DNA of 64,000 nucleotides, taken from Micrococcales bacterium UBA7469. Lineage in GTDB: Bacteria > Actinomycetota > Actinomycetes > Actinomycetales > Microbacteriaceae. The DNA lies in the NCBI GenBank assembly GCA_002479805.1, contig DLPB01000031.1, positions 2,779-66,778 of the forward strand, given 5' to 3'. Positions 54,149 through 63,117 of this stretch are shown here, one piece after another. A program made the position numbers and the translations under genes. The notes under the pieces were generated by a model. That model was not told the origin of the DNA, did not search any database, and saw only the letters and a program-made list of their open reading frames with translations. Within the stretch, counting starts at the first letter, position 1. Each line of letters opens with the position of its first letter.

Positions 54149-55014
54149 GAACTTGCTCCTTGAACTCTTGACCTAATCGCGGACTCTTGGGTGCGCCAGG
54201 CCAATTGGACCGAATGCTCGTCCCATTGATCGAAATATGTTGACACAACAGTGCGAATGGCCTGCACCAAGGAACTGGCTTCCCCCTCGCCAAACTCAGA
54301 GAAAGAGTAAGTAATAGCTCCTGGGATGGACAGCGCTTCAGTCAAAATCCGAATCTGAAATTCCGCCTTTAGGAGCGCGCGCGCAACAGGTTCGGCTATC
54401 TCTGTCTCTCTGAGCGCGTTGATGGAAACCCAGATTGAAGAATTGAGCTCTTGTTCATTTAGCTGAAGGGCGTCCTCGGGGAAACTCGTTTCAATTCTCC
54501 AATATGCGTTCTTTGGATAATCTCGGGTTCCATCAAAATCGAATGTCTCGACTTGGACTCGACCACCCGAACCCTCAAGGCGGACTGGGATTTCAACGGA
54601 AGAAATCGGGTTGAGCATGTCGGCGGCCAAAGGGCTGAGTTTTTTCGATTCGAAATTCGGACACAGGTCAGCTCTAACAGTGATGATGCCGCCCATCAGT
54701 GAGCCATCTAAATTGAGATCTCCCCAAGTTTCACCAGAAGGGTCGACATCAAAGAAGTAGAACTGAGACCGCTTGGTTATTGAACTCGTTGCGGTAACCA
54801 AAAGAATAAGATTTGTAGCCTCTAACTTTGCTTGATCCACAACATCTTCTGGATTGAATCGGTGCACGAACTCAAATTCCAAATCCTGGCCTTGGTGCCA
54901 GTGTGGAATCAGATCACCTTCGACTAGGTGTTTTCCTTGAAAATGCAGTGAAAGTGTCGTAGCACCTTCTCCAAGAGTGAGGAAACTAGGAAGTGCGCTT
55001 TGCGACACAGCCAT
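54145..55014 (-). CDS. Restriction-operon associated protein, unknown (289 aa)
   Basis: This beta-rich protein of 289 residues starts with SALPSFLTLGEGATTLSLHF and has many alternating strands (VEIPVRLEGSGGRVQVETFD, YPKNAYWRIETSF), then a helical C-terminus. It is coupled to the GHKL ATPase gene by a one-base overlap and to the last gene by four bases. Its place suggests a specificity or structural subunit of the defence complex. No family was recognised. Confidence 0.68.
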   Translation of the reverse strand: MAVSQSALPSFLTLGEGATTLSLHFQGKHLVEGDLIPHWHQGQDLEFEFVHRFNPEDVVDQAKLEATNLILLVTATSSITKRSQFYFFDVDPSGETWGDLNLDGSLMGGIITVRADLCPNFESKKLSPLAADMLNPISSVEIPVRLEGSGGRVQVETFDFDGTRDYPKNAYWRIETSFPEDALQLNEQELNSSIWVSINALRETEIAEPVARALLKAEFQIRILTEALSIPGAITYSFSEFGEGEASSLVQAIRTVVSTYFDQWDEHSVQLAWRTQESAIRSRVQGASS

Positions 55015-56828
55015 TAGGCACGCGCCTTGAGCGACGGGGACAGACCGATCTGAGTTCCAGTTTCAAATGCCACTTCCACTGAGAGGACTTGTCCGCGAGG
55101 TTGGACTGTGCGTAGTTCTGACTTTATGACGCTAGGTGGTATGGCCCCAACTGGAGCATCATCAGCCCCCTCTTTGCCGAGAGCGGTGATCGTGTATGGC
55201 GAAATATCAATTTCTGAAAGAGGCACTTCTTGTTCGCTTTCCACCTTGAACTCAAACAGCCCTACGGCCAAGTCGCCGTCGACGGACTCTAGGCGTTTCG
55301 ACAAAAGAGTGATTCTCGACTTTTTGCCACCTCCACCGCCACCGCCGCCTGTGCCGCCAGTTCCTTCCTCACGGCCCTGACCTCCGATAGAGGGACTGGT
55401 GAGAAGCGAGCCGATTTCGTCCGCCAAAGTAGCATTCCCTGATCCGCTGCTTGAAATCTTGCGACTTTCAGATATGAACATTTCTGGAATCTTGTTGAGA
55501 GTTTGTAAAACCGGATTCGGAGAACCCTTGGGTAGATTCAACCTGCCCGGCTCCCACTCATCGTGGGTGATGTTCTCCGACTCCCTATAGACGGGATCCC
55601 ACTCCGAGTTTGCTACAAAGCACCCAACGGTTTTCGACAAAGCAGAAGACTCTGAAAGCGGAAGATACTTCACGATGATGCGCGGTGACCTCATCAGAGC
55701 GATGCAGGAGCCTGAAGGAAGCCCTGTTTCTGAATACTCGTCATCTAGATCGTAAGCCTGAGGTTTCGGGAAAGTCTCTGAAACGACTGTGCCGAGGGAA
55801 CGCGTCAACTCCTTCCTCGAGGCGAACCTATCCTTCAACATGGGAGGAACGCTGCTACACGTTAAATCCCTTGAATTTGGTTTTAGATTTATTGCATCTA
55901 GAAATGTCGCCGCAAAGAATTTCAGTGGCGACGCCTGATCCATGGGGGACAAATCCGGCAAGGGCTCGCCGAAACTCTTGAAGGAAAACTCAGCATGAAA
56001 GCGACCTGGCTCGTCTAGGTAGTGAGGCCATGCGTGCACCAGTGAACTGAGCTGCATGGTGGCAGCCAGTTTTTCCGGTTCGGTGGTCTTCGGGGAGAGA
56101 ACCATCACTATAGTTCCAGTCTCGTTAGGTGGGAACTTGGGGAAACCTAAATCAGAAGCGACCTGATCAGCTTCATCGCCCTCAAACGGTAGATAGGTTC
56201 CATCAACTGAACGCGCTTTGCACCACCAGTGACGTCCAGTGAAATTCTTACCTCCGTGAACGAAGTGCTTGTTCGCAGTCATCCCCATTAGTCGGGAATT
56301 GACTCGTCCAGCCTCTTGAAATCGGGTGTGGATGAAAATAGTGGCTGCGTCGCTTGCGGAGAAAAACACGTTTCGACCAAATCCGAAAGCACCTCCATCA
56401 TGACTTTGAGTACTTTCACGTCCAAATTTGAAGAAGAAGTTCGCAAAGCGTGAAACCACATTCGCCATACGAGGATCCAAAGAGCCGCCAAGGCCATGTG
56501 TGCCGAAATCACTAACGTAGAGATTTGGCGTTTCGGCGGTTAGGCGGGTCAGGCCTTCAGATAAAGCATTCATCGGAACGCCGCCGTTTAGCAAAGACGA
56601 TTGAATCGTGTCCCTCGCGACATCACCAAGTTTTGAGACTTCTACGTTAAAGCGAAAAACCTTCTCTGGATCGAGGCGAGCGTCATTCGAGTTCTGAAAC
56701 ACTTCTCGAAAAAAAGTGGGCCATGGGTTGGAAGCCTCTTTGGCCAACAGCTTGGAGACGGCATCGTGGGTTACTCCGCCATCGGCAGGCATTTCATGGG
56801 AATAAACGGATAAACGATTGCCTACCAC
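55014..56828 (-). CDS. GHKL (Hsp90/MutL/MORC-like) ATPase of the restriction operon
   Basis: This 604-residue protein has an N-terminal GHKL ATP-binding fold. The N-box is FREVFQNSNDARLD (Glu42, Asn46, Asp49), motif II is VSDFGTHGLGG (about 116-125) and the G-rich lid is GGAFGFGRNVFF (about 145-156). A long middle region follows, then a Gly-rich linker (about 490-505, almost all Gly) and a C-terminal beta domain. MutL/MORC-type ATPases of this architecture are known in restriction-modification operons and would clamp DNA. The GTG start overlaps the nuclease gene stop by seven bases. Confidence 0.88.
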   Translation of the reverse strand: MVGNRLSVYSHEMPADGGVTHDAVSKLLAKEASNPWPTFFREVFQNSNDARLDPEKVFRFNVEVSKLGDVARDTIQSSLLNGGVPMNALSEGLTRLTAETPNLYVSDFGTHGLGGSLDPRMANVVSRFANFFFKFGRESTQSHDGGAFGFGRNVFFSASDAATIFIHTRFQEAGRVNSRLMGMTANKHFVHGGKNFTGRHWWCKARSVDGTYLPFEGDEADQVASDLGFPKFPPNETGTIVMVLSPKTTEPEKLAATMQLSSLVHAWPHYLDEPGRFHAEFSFKSFGEPLPDLSPMDQASPLKFFAATFLDAINLKPNSRDLTCSSVPPMLKDRFASRKELTRSLGTVVSETFPKPQAYDLDDEYSETGLPSGSCIALMRSPRIIVKYLPLSESSALSKTVGCFVANSEWDPVYRESENITHDEWEPGRLNLPKGSPNPVLQTLNKIPEMFISESRKISSSGSGNATLADEIGSLLTSPSIGGQGREEGTGGTGGGGGGGGKKSRITLLSKRLESVDGDLAVGLFEFKVESEQEVPLSEIDISPYTITALGKEGADDAPVGAIPPSVIKSELRTVQPRGQVLSVEVAFETGTQIGLSPSLKARA

Positions 56829-57823
56829 GATCCGGTCCCGAGTTGAAGTGGGCTAGTTTCAAGTGAAGCGTGAGGGAGACCTTCCAGGTCAAGTTGATAC
56901 TGCAGCTGTGAGAATCGAAGATATTGTGACCCAAGATTTGATCTAGTAATTCTTGGAAAGTCTGCGTCCACTTCGAATAGTGAAGCCGACGACAGTTTCA
57001 ATTCGTACTTACTTGCCCAAGTGGGTAAATTCGACAATCCTTCTGGGAAGAACCTCAGCAGCTGGCCCTCAAGGGCGCTGCGATCGAGTTTGGCCAAAAG
57101 GCCCTCAACCAAGTGGGCGATGGACTTCGAACCTAAGCTCTGTTCGAATTGAAGGTGAAGTAGATTCAATTTTGTCCCCACAGAGCATTCAAGCTGGGTG
57201 AAGCCGTGAATGTGTGCTCGCTTTGACGCCAAGCTCATGGAGGACTTGACTTCGATTGCCCACTTTGAGGTTTCAAAATCATGCCTCGCCAAGTCGGGAC
57301 CGCTCCATGAATTGAGGGCCGCAGGACCGATCTCTTCAACAAGAGTCTCGAGGGTTAGTAGCTCGCCGTATAGCCCGATTTGCTCCGACAAAGAAGGCTC
57401 ATGATTGCTCAGTTTTGCCAGCATTTCCTGCCAAGCTAGGATCCTGGATTCAACCATGGAGAGAGTAACTGGCTGAGACGATGCCCTGACCTCTTCGCAG
57501 ATGTCTTGACTCATGAGAGCGAATAAGTCATCAACTTCAGAGGAGCTGGCAGCAAAAACCAAATGTGGCACGAGTTCACCAACCGAATTGGGATAATTGT
57601 GAAGTTCAATCGACAATCCGGCAGTGACTCGAGTAGATTCATCAGCCGAGATCTCGTTACTTGCCGGGATCAAGAGTCGAGGGCGCCCCAAGTAGTCACG
57701 CGCGATCTTTACCCGCTGTCCTCCGACAAAAACTGGGGTGTTCTGGACTCTAATCTGTCCAACTGTCTCAGCTTTTGGAAGCGAAGCAAAAGCTGCTACT
57801 GCCCAACCGAGCGCCTCAGTCAT
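56822..57823 (-). CDS. PD-(D/E)XK-motif nuclease of the restriction operon (DUF4420 type)
   Basis: This 333-residue protein has an endonuclease-like core: LYGELLTLETLVEEIG (about 151-166) provides the helix Glu. It is followed by RHDFETSKWAIEVKSS, giving Asp182 and the E-V-K triad at 191-193. This is the DUF4420/PD-(D/E)XK pattern that travels with Z1 ATPases. It is the likely DNA-cutting subunit. The ATG overlaps the Z1 stop by four bases. Confidence 0.86.
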   Translation of the reverse strand: MTEALGWAVAAFASLPKAETVGQIRVQNTPVFVGGQRVKIARDYLGRPRLLIPASNEISADESTRVTAGLSIELHNYPNSVGELVPHLVFAASSSEVDDLFALMSQDICEEVRASSQPVTLSMVESRILAWQEMLAKLSNHEPSLSEQIGLYGELLTLETLVEEIGPAALNSWSGPDLARHDFETSKWAIEVKSSMSLASKRAHIHGFTQLECSVGTKLNLLHLQFEQSLGSKSIAHLVEGLLAKLDRSALEGQLLRFFPEGLSNLPTWASKYELKLSSASLFEVDADFPRITRSNLGSQYLRFSQLQYQLDLEGLPHASLETSPLQLGTGSW

Positions 57824-60627
57824 TTTCCTTCCTCCGCGACTTCTTCCCCTTCTAGCACGGAGATTTCTGATTCCTCATCAAGTTCCTCAAGCTCCGCTTG
57901 GTCCTGAAGATTTGGCGTTACAAAAACCGCTGCATTTGGATTGTTCGAGTCTGGGAAGATGAAAAAGAGTCCGACCAGAGGTGTCTCTAACTCCAATTTC
58001 TCTCTTTCCTGTGATTCACGGAGTGAGACCTTCGAGTTGGGGTCAATCAAGTAAATGCCCAGTAAGCCTCGACCTTTGGTGTCATCGTGTAATCGTCTCT
58101 GTGCCAGGAGGTCTGATTTGCGAAGGGTCCCCTTGTCGCTCCTAGCCACAGTGCGAAGAGAAGGTACATCCGCAACTAAATCTCCCACGCTGATAAGAGT
58201 CTTGATGTCGATTATTTCGTGCTCTGTTTTCAGTTTCGATCGATTCGCCATACCTACCGTCACATCAGCGCTCAATGTTTCCTGCGGTGCGGATTTCTTG
58301 GCATTTGAGTAGATCGCTACGTTCCAGTTAAGTAGCTCTCCGTCTTTGTTTAGCTTCTCAACGTATGACCTGATCTTGTCAGATTGCAGAACCAGGCTGG
58401 CATCAGGAAATTGATAGGAATCGACAAAGTCCAAAACGATGGCTGAGTCCACTGAAAGCGCCACGAAACCAGATTCGTTTTTCTTGAATTTATTGCCGAA
58501 GCCCGCAACAAATTCTTTTAGCAGTTCAAAGTTTTGTGACTGAATCTCGGGGTTTTCGCTGAACAGAATAGTTTGAGGTTGGGTGCCCGAATAGCTCAGT
58601 TCGGCCTTCACCGCGTTTCTCATTTTGGCGGCAGCGGTTATTGCCATACCAGGAAGCTGCCTGATTTTCACGCCTAATTCTGATGGGCTGATTCCGGAAG
58701 TTGTGAGAACCTCGATTTGGTCACGGATTTCCTGCTCGACAAACGCCAGCTTTCTGAACCATGTACGAAGAGAGTACGGCACTTCATTGGCAAGCCAGAT
58801 TCTCTGAAGGTCTTCATAGCCCTTTCTATATCCGAACCACCTACCCATCTGCAACAAGGAGTCGTACGCGCTGGATGTTCTCAAGAAGAAGGTCGAAACT
58901 AGCCCTTCCAGAGTTAGACCTCTTGACAGGGTGTTACCACCAACAACGATTACTGGGAATGGTTCTGATGAATAATCCAAGCGATCCAAGGAGGCGTGGT
59001 TGTCGACCAACACTTTGGTGTCGAGCAGGACTGCTTCCGCCGTGTCTAAAAGGTCTGATGAGTCTTCGCTCACGATTTCCTCTAGATCTGAATTCATGAA
59101 GTCCGATGACCTGGCCAGCTCGTCCTCGAGCTGAGAGAGAGATTGTTGCCTGAATGAGACCCGGTCACTTGACCACGATGCCAAGAGATCCACCACGAGG
59201 TCTTTCATCTCCTCATGCGGGCGAACGTTCGGAGAAGTGTGGATCATCATGGAAGACCACAAGGACTCTTGTCCGCGCAAACGTCTTATGGCTGTGGCAA
59301 TTAGAAACCAGCGAACAGAATCCTCCAAGGAAGGTGCAACTGATGGCCTCCAGCCGATCGGTCGATTCTTGGGCGGTTTAACTAGATCAACATCCACATT
59401 TGGAATATCTCTAATGACATCCCAAGTTGGAGCTTCGTGATCTTCATCTAATAACGCACTGCCAAACAATCTTTCAGGTCCGAAGTAGTCGGGGTTCAGA
59501 GGCAGGCTGACTACAAAGTCCCTTGGATAGATTGACTCTTTGTCGGTCGTGTCGACCAGCAAATTGGCAAAGGGTGTCGCCGAATACCCGACATAGGCAG
59601 CCTTTTTCAGAAAAGTCGCATCAAGTATGTCGTGCAGCGCTTTGTTGATAGCAGTTTTGGCGTTCAACTGTCGCGCCGTATTCACAGATGCCTGATCTGA
59701 CTCATCATCTATAACCAAGACCGGAAGCATGCCTCTGGTCAGGGAATTCGCGCTCTCCAGCCACTTATACAGACGCTTTAGGACTGCCTTGTTTTTCTTT
59801 ACAACAGCGATGATTCTCGTCTCGCCGGGTTGAAGCAGGTTGTTGGCATTGTTAAGTGCCGAAAAGTCTTTATCGACGCTTGTCAGCCAATGCCAGTCGT
59901 TTTGATTAGCAGTCAGCTGCTGTTCGAGCCTGGATTGGGTTTGGGCTCGAAGGTTGTTGGTTGTGCCAGATAGCACTATTACGAAGCGATAGCCAGCGTC
60001 CGCGGCCTTTGATATCACGGACATGAAGCTGGTTGTTTTGCCCGATTGAACGTAGCCCAGAACGAGGCCCCTGCCTGCGTATGTCTGGGAATGCGGTGGG
60101 GGTAAGCATGAAACGATTCTCGTTGACATGCGATCCAGCTCCGCTACAGCCGCCTCGTCCAAATTTGAATTCTCCAAATTTCTGCGGAGATTCAGCCAAA
60201 ACTTTGAGTGCACACCAGGTCCGGTATACCACTTGGGACTTCCTGCATCCGTAGCTACCCCACTTTCTGGCCATGTGTAGGTGACAGCCAATTCCTTCAC
60301 AACCTGAGCTATGGCAATTTCCACAACATGTTGCGCCCACCCAATTGCTGCGCAATCGCTCTTTATAGTTGCTAAGGATTTATTCGTAGCTAGTTGGTTT
60401 TGGATGTAAATTTTTATTTGGTCCAGAAGCAGCGTCTCTGCGAAAGTTAGCTCGTCAGGAACCGAAACTTGCTTTCCGGTCAGAATCTCATACTCATTCA
60501 AAACGAGTGCCTCAAGGTGCGCGGTGGATTCATCTGGAAAAGCAGTCTGCACTAAGGTAAGTACCTCCTGTGGGTGTTTCTTCTGTAGCAGAAGGGCCTT
60601 GATAAACCCACGTGATTCCCCCGACAT
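57820..60627 (-). CDS. Z1-domain ATPase/helicase-like protein of the restriction operon
   Basis: This 935-residue superfamily-2-like NTPase has Walker A LGYVQSGKTTSF (about 190-201), Walker B VLVIDDESDQASVN (about 303-316) and GYSATPFANLLVDT (about 347-360). The Z1 domain includes NTLSRGLTLEGL (565-576) and QMGRWFGYRKGYEDL (593-607, motif VI-like Arg). Z1 proteins are predicted to translocate or remodel DNA in restriction systems with GHKL ATPases and cytosine methylases. It lies 19 bases after the methylase, with a GGGGAG ribosome site. Confidence 0.92.
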   Translation of the reverse strand: MSGESRGFIKALLLQKKHPQEVLTLVQTAFPDESTAHLEALVLNEYEILTGKQVSVPDELTFAETLLLDQIKIYIQNQLATNKSLATIKSDCAAIGWAQHVVEIAIAQVVKELAVTYTWPESGVATDAGSPKWYTGPGVHSKFWLNLRRNLENSNLDEAAVAELDRMSTRIVSCLPPPHSQTYAGRGLVLGYVQSGKTTSFMSVISKAADAGYRFVIVLSGTTNNLRAQTQSRLEQQLTANQNDWHWLTSVDKDFSALNNANNLLQPGETRIIAVVKKNKAVLKRLYKWLESANSLTRGMLPVLVIDDESDQASVNTARQLNAKTAINKALHDILDATFLKKAAYVGYSATPFANLLVDTTDKESIYPRDFVVSLPLNPDYFGPERLFGSALLDEDHEAPTWDVIRDIPNVDVDLVKPPKNRPIGWRPSVAPSLEDSVRWFLIATAIRRLRGQESLWSSMMIHTSPNVRPHEEMKDLVVDLLASWSSDRVSFRQQSLSQLEDELARSSDFMNSDLEEIVSEDSSDLLDTAEAVLLDTKVLVDNHASLDRLDYSSEPFPVIVVGGNTLSRGLTLEGLVSTFFLRTSSAYDSLLQMGRWFGYRKGYEDLQRIWLANEVPYSLRTWFRKLAFVEQEIRDQIEVLTTSGISPSELGVKIRQLPGMAITAAAKMRNAVKAELSYSGTQPQTILFSENPEIQSQNFELLKEFVAGFGNKFKKNESGFVALSVDSAIVLDFVDSYQFPDASLVLQSDKIRSYVEKLNKDGELLNWNVAIYSNAKKSAPQETLSADVTVGMANRSKLKTEHEIIDIKTLISVGDLVADVPSLRTVARSDKGTLRKSDLLAQRRLHDDTKGRGLLGIYLIDPNSKVSLRESQEREKLELETPLVGLFFIFPDSNNPNAAVFVTPNLQDQAELEELDEESEISVLEGEEVAEEGK

Positions 60628-60646
60628 AATTTTCGCTCCCCGTTGC

Positions 60647-61612
60647 CTAGGACATCAAGGGTAGTAGTTTTTCAACAATTGCGTCAACGACTGGCACTGG
60701 CACTGCGTTGCCAGCCTGCTTGGTAGCTTGGGCATAACTGGGGTGCGGTTCAAACCAATCTGGGAAGCCCTGCAATCTCAAGGCCTCTTGACGAGACAGC
60801 TTTCTGGGATTCTTTCCGTCCTGCTCGTCAATTAAGATCTCAGATCCATCCTTGTAGTACCTAGCTGAGATCGTTGCTGCGTAATTAGAATTCCTTGTGA
60901 AGAGTTGATAGCTAAAGCCTCTCCCTAGCTCCCTATTCCTTAACCTTCGCGCTTTGTGAGACGCCCAAATTCTGTCAGAAATGTACAGACTCTCCTCTGG
61001 TGGATACTGATCTAGAACATCCCCGAGCCGCAAAGATTCTCGAGCCGTGACAGGTTCAGGAAACTCAAAAGATGGGCCCTGTTCGGCCAAATCCCTCCTG
61101 AGAGCCACAATGAAAAGTCGTTGTCTGTTCTGCGGTAAGCCAAAGTCTCGAGCATTCAAGACTTTATAAGAAACTTCGTAACCAGCCTCCTCGAGGCTAT
61201 TGACAATGATCGTGAACGATCGCCCCTTATCTTGAGACAAAAGGCCCCTTACGTTCTCTAAAAGAACCGCCATAGGCTTTTTGGCCAAGATAATTTGGAG
61301 TATTGAGAAAAACAGGGTGCCTCGCGTTTGGTCCGCAAAACCCTTTCTCTTCCCAGCTTGGGAGAATGGTTGACAGGGGAACCCGGCAACCAACAAATCA
61401 TGGTCGGGGACCGAGTCTGCGCCCACATGCTCAATTTCGAAAAGATTGCCAAAAATATCAGAGTCATCCACACCAAAGTTTTTCGAGTATGTTGCCCTCG
61501 CGGCGGTGTCGATTTCTGAGGTAAAGACACATTTGAGCCCCCTTTTTTCAAGAGGGATGCGCATGCCGCCAACACCTGCGAAAAGATCTATGAACTTAAG
61601 ATCATCACGCAT
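60647..61612 (-). CDS. C5 cytosine DNA methyltransferase of the restriction operon
   Basis: This 321-residue m5C methyltransferase starts at the ATG at 61612 (a longer TTG start at 61630 is less likely): MRDDLKFIDLFAGVGG carries motif I. The catalytic Cys80 is in motif IV AGFPCQPFSQAGKRKGF, and motif VI is LLENVRGLL. The C-terminal QEALRLQGFPDWF and KQAGNAVPVPVV are motifs IX/X. It should protect host DNA from the PD-(D/E)XK/Z1/GHKL machinery encoded downstream. A GAGGAG ribosome site lies about 10 bases upstream. The target sequence is unknown. Confidence 0.95.
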   Translation of the reverse strand: MRDDLKFIDLFAGVGGMRIPLEKRGLKCVFTSEIDTAARATYSKNFGVDDSDIFGNLFEIEHVGADSVPDHDLLVAGFPCQPFSQAGKRKGFADQTRGTLFFSILQIILAKKPMAVLLENVRGLLSQDKGRSFTIIVNSLEEAGYEVSYKVLNARDFGLPQNRQRLFIVALRRDLAEQGPSFEFPEPVTARESLRLGDVLDQYPPEESLYISDRIWASHKARRLRNRELGRGFSYQLFTRNSNYAATISARYYKDGSEILIDEQDGKNPRKLSRQEALRLQGFPDWFEPHPSYAQATKQAGNAVPVPVVDAIVEKLLPLMS

Positions 61613-61937
61613 GCTCTGTCGTCTCCTCAATCAAGGCCATCATGACCTTTCTCCAGTCAAGCATTCCATCTCGATCAGAGCACTCGCCCCAAATCAGGTC
61701 AACCTTTTCTCCGCCGCCATACATACCCTTAAAGCCTGCTCTCGTCATTTGGGGATCTCGAGCAACGAAGTTGGCAAGCCTCAAAGAAACGGAACTAATG
61801 CTCCTATCCGGAAGAAAAAGGCTGCATTCTTCTGCAGCGAGTCGATCAACGACCTTTGGATATTGCAAAGTTGAATAGTAAGCGAGGCAAATCAACATTT
61901 CTTTTCGAGACCAAAGTTCTTTAGCCAAGTTCCCCAA
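61605..61937 (-). CDS. Small protein heading the restriction operon (HNH-associated-like domain)
   Basis: This 110-residue protein overlaps the methylase start by eight bases. The order of features (ELWSRKEMLICLAYYS, then SISSVSLRLANFVARDP, then FKGMYGGGEKVDLIWGEC) matches the N-terminal domain I recall from many HNH restriction endonucleases and related proteins. Here the HNH part is absent. It may recognise the modified or unmodified target or regulate the operon, in place of the Vsr nuclease that often sits beside such systems. The TTG start is uncertain. Confidence 0.62.
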   Translation of the reverse strand: MGNLAKELWSRKEMLICLAYYSTLQYPKVVDRLAAEECSLFLPDRSISSVSLRLANFVARDPQMTRAGFKGMYGGGEKVDLIWGECSDRDGMLDWRKVMMALIEETTEHA

Positions 61938-62073
61938 CTTTCATTTAGGCCGTCCAAAGCTTATTGGGTTGCGTGCGCTTGAAATGCGCTAGTAATGTCA
62001 AAGCTTCATAATCCAGTTCAGATACAAGCAAGGGCTGAACATAAAACTTCCGGTGTTCGCCGGTTCCAGCTCT

Positions 62074-63117
62074 CTAATCTAAATCCGGCGAGTGACTGAC
62101 TTGGCGCAACCCTACAAAGTGCAGAACTTCCTCAGTGAGGGTCGCATAGCCAAGAAGTATCTTCTCGAGAGCTCCATTTAGGAGTTCGTGGCGCTTGCCT
62201 AGCCAGAAAGTTGGGTTTTGGCACTTGTTCACTTGCTCGGCCAACCAGTTATCTGGCATGGCTAGGTAAACCGGAGATCTGTGTTCGAGGCCCATGGCGG
62301 AGTTTGGCTTGCCAGCCTCATAGATGACACCCGCCACGAATCTGTTTCTCTCGCCATCAACAACGATTGAGATGTATTGGCCCCCCTCAAGGTTCACGTC
62401 TGCAATGAAGCCCTGCCAGTCGCAGTTCTTGCAGCCAATCTCTGGGTCGCCGCCCATGATGATGCAGCCACCGATATAGATGTTGTCCTGATTCTCCAAC
62501 ATCCCTGGCGATGGCATTCCATAAACTATGCGCTTTAGCGGGTGGAAGCAGATTGGGCACTTAGGAAGTAGCTGATTCATCAGAAGAGTTCCGTCTTCTG
62601 AAACTTCACCGCCCAAGTCAGATACCGCCTCGACATAGAGCTGATAGTCGTCCTCGGTGTAGCAGCAGATCGTCACATCCAGTTCAGGTCCGCTTCTCTG
62701 TAGCTGCAGGGCAATCGCAGAGAGCGCGGTTGACATTGCGATTTCCTTTGGAATGCCAAAAGCTCCGGTACCAAGCGCTGGAAAAGCGATGGACTCAAAG
62801 TCGTTTTCCAACGCAAGTCTGATTGAGTTGCGATAGCAGTCCGAGAGAATCTCGGTCTGATTATCCAGGCCTGGGATCCATCTTGGAGCAACGGTGTGGA
62901 TGACGTGCTTGGCTGGCAGCCGGTAACCAGCGGTGAGGATTGCTTCGCCAGGCTGCAAGAAGGTGTGGTGAGTTTTTAGCTCACTGAAAAGCCCTGGTCC
63001 TGCTACTTGGTGAATAGCCCCGTCCACCCCACCACCTGGCACCAACTGGGAGTTAGCAGCATTGACGATGGCATCAACCCGCAGCGTTGTTATGTCTCCA
63101 ATAACTAAACGAATCAT
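62074..63117 (-). CDS. Macrodomain protein with C-terminal zinc ribbon
   Basis: This 347-residue protein combines an N-terminal macro domain with a zinc ribbon. The macro domain (about 1-165) has GDITTLRVDAIVNAANSQLV, then GGGVDGAIHQVAG and the glycine loop FPALGTGAFGIP. The zinc ribbon reads CPIC (187-190) and CKNC (229-232) with GGCIIMGGDPEIG between. Macro domains of this type bind or remove ADP-ribose (O-acetyl-ADP-ribose, ADP-ribosylated protein or nucleic acid). The C-terminal domain after about 245 is unknown. It overlaps the preceding gene by four bases, so that protein is a likely partner. Confidence 0.88.
   Translation of the reverse strand: MIRLVIGDITTLRVDAIVNAANSQLVPGGGVDGAIHQVAGPGLFSELKTHHTFLQPGEAILTAGYRLPAKHVIHTVAPRWIPGLDNQTEILSDCYRNSIRLALENDFESIAFPALGTGAFGIPKEIAMSTALSAIALQLQRSGPELDVTICCYTEDDYQLYVEAVSDLGGEVSEDGTLLMNQLLPKCPICFHPLKRIVYGMPSPGMLENQDNIYIGGCIIMGGDPEIGCKNCDWQGFIADVNLEGGQYISIVVDGERNRFVAGVIYEAGKPNSAMGLEHRSPVYLAMPDNWLAEQVNKCQNPTFWLGKRHELLNGALEKILLGYATLTEEVLHFVGLRQVSHSPDLD

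Noticed and set aside
55108..55380. Plus-strand frame with a poly-Pro stretch inside the GHKL ATPase gene
   Set aside because: It is the complement of the Gly-rich linker of the ATPase and has no independent support.
61938..62073. A vsr mismatch endonuclease gene upstream of the cytosine methylase
   Set aside because: The gap is 136 bases and the adjacent 110-residue protein has no Vsr motifs.
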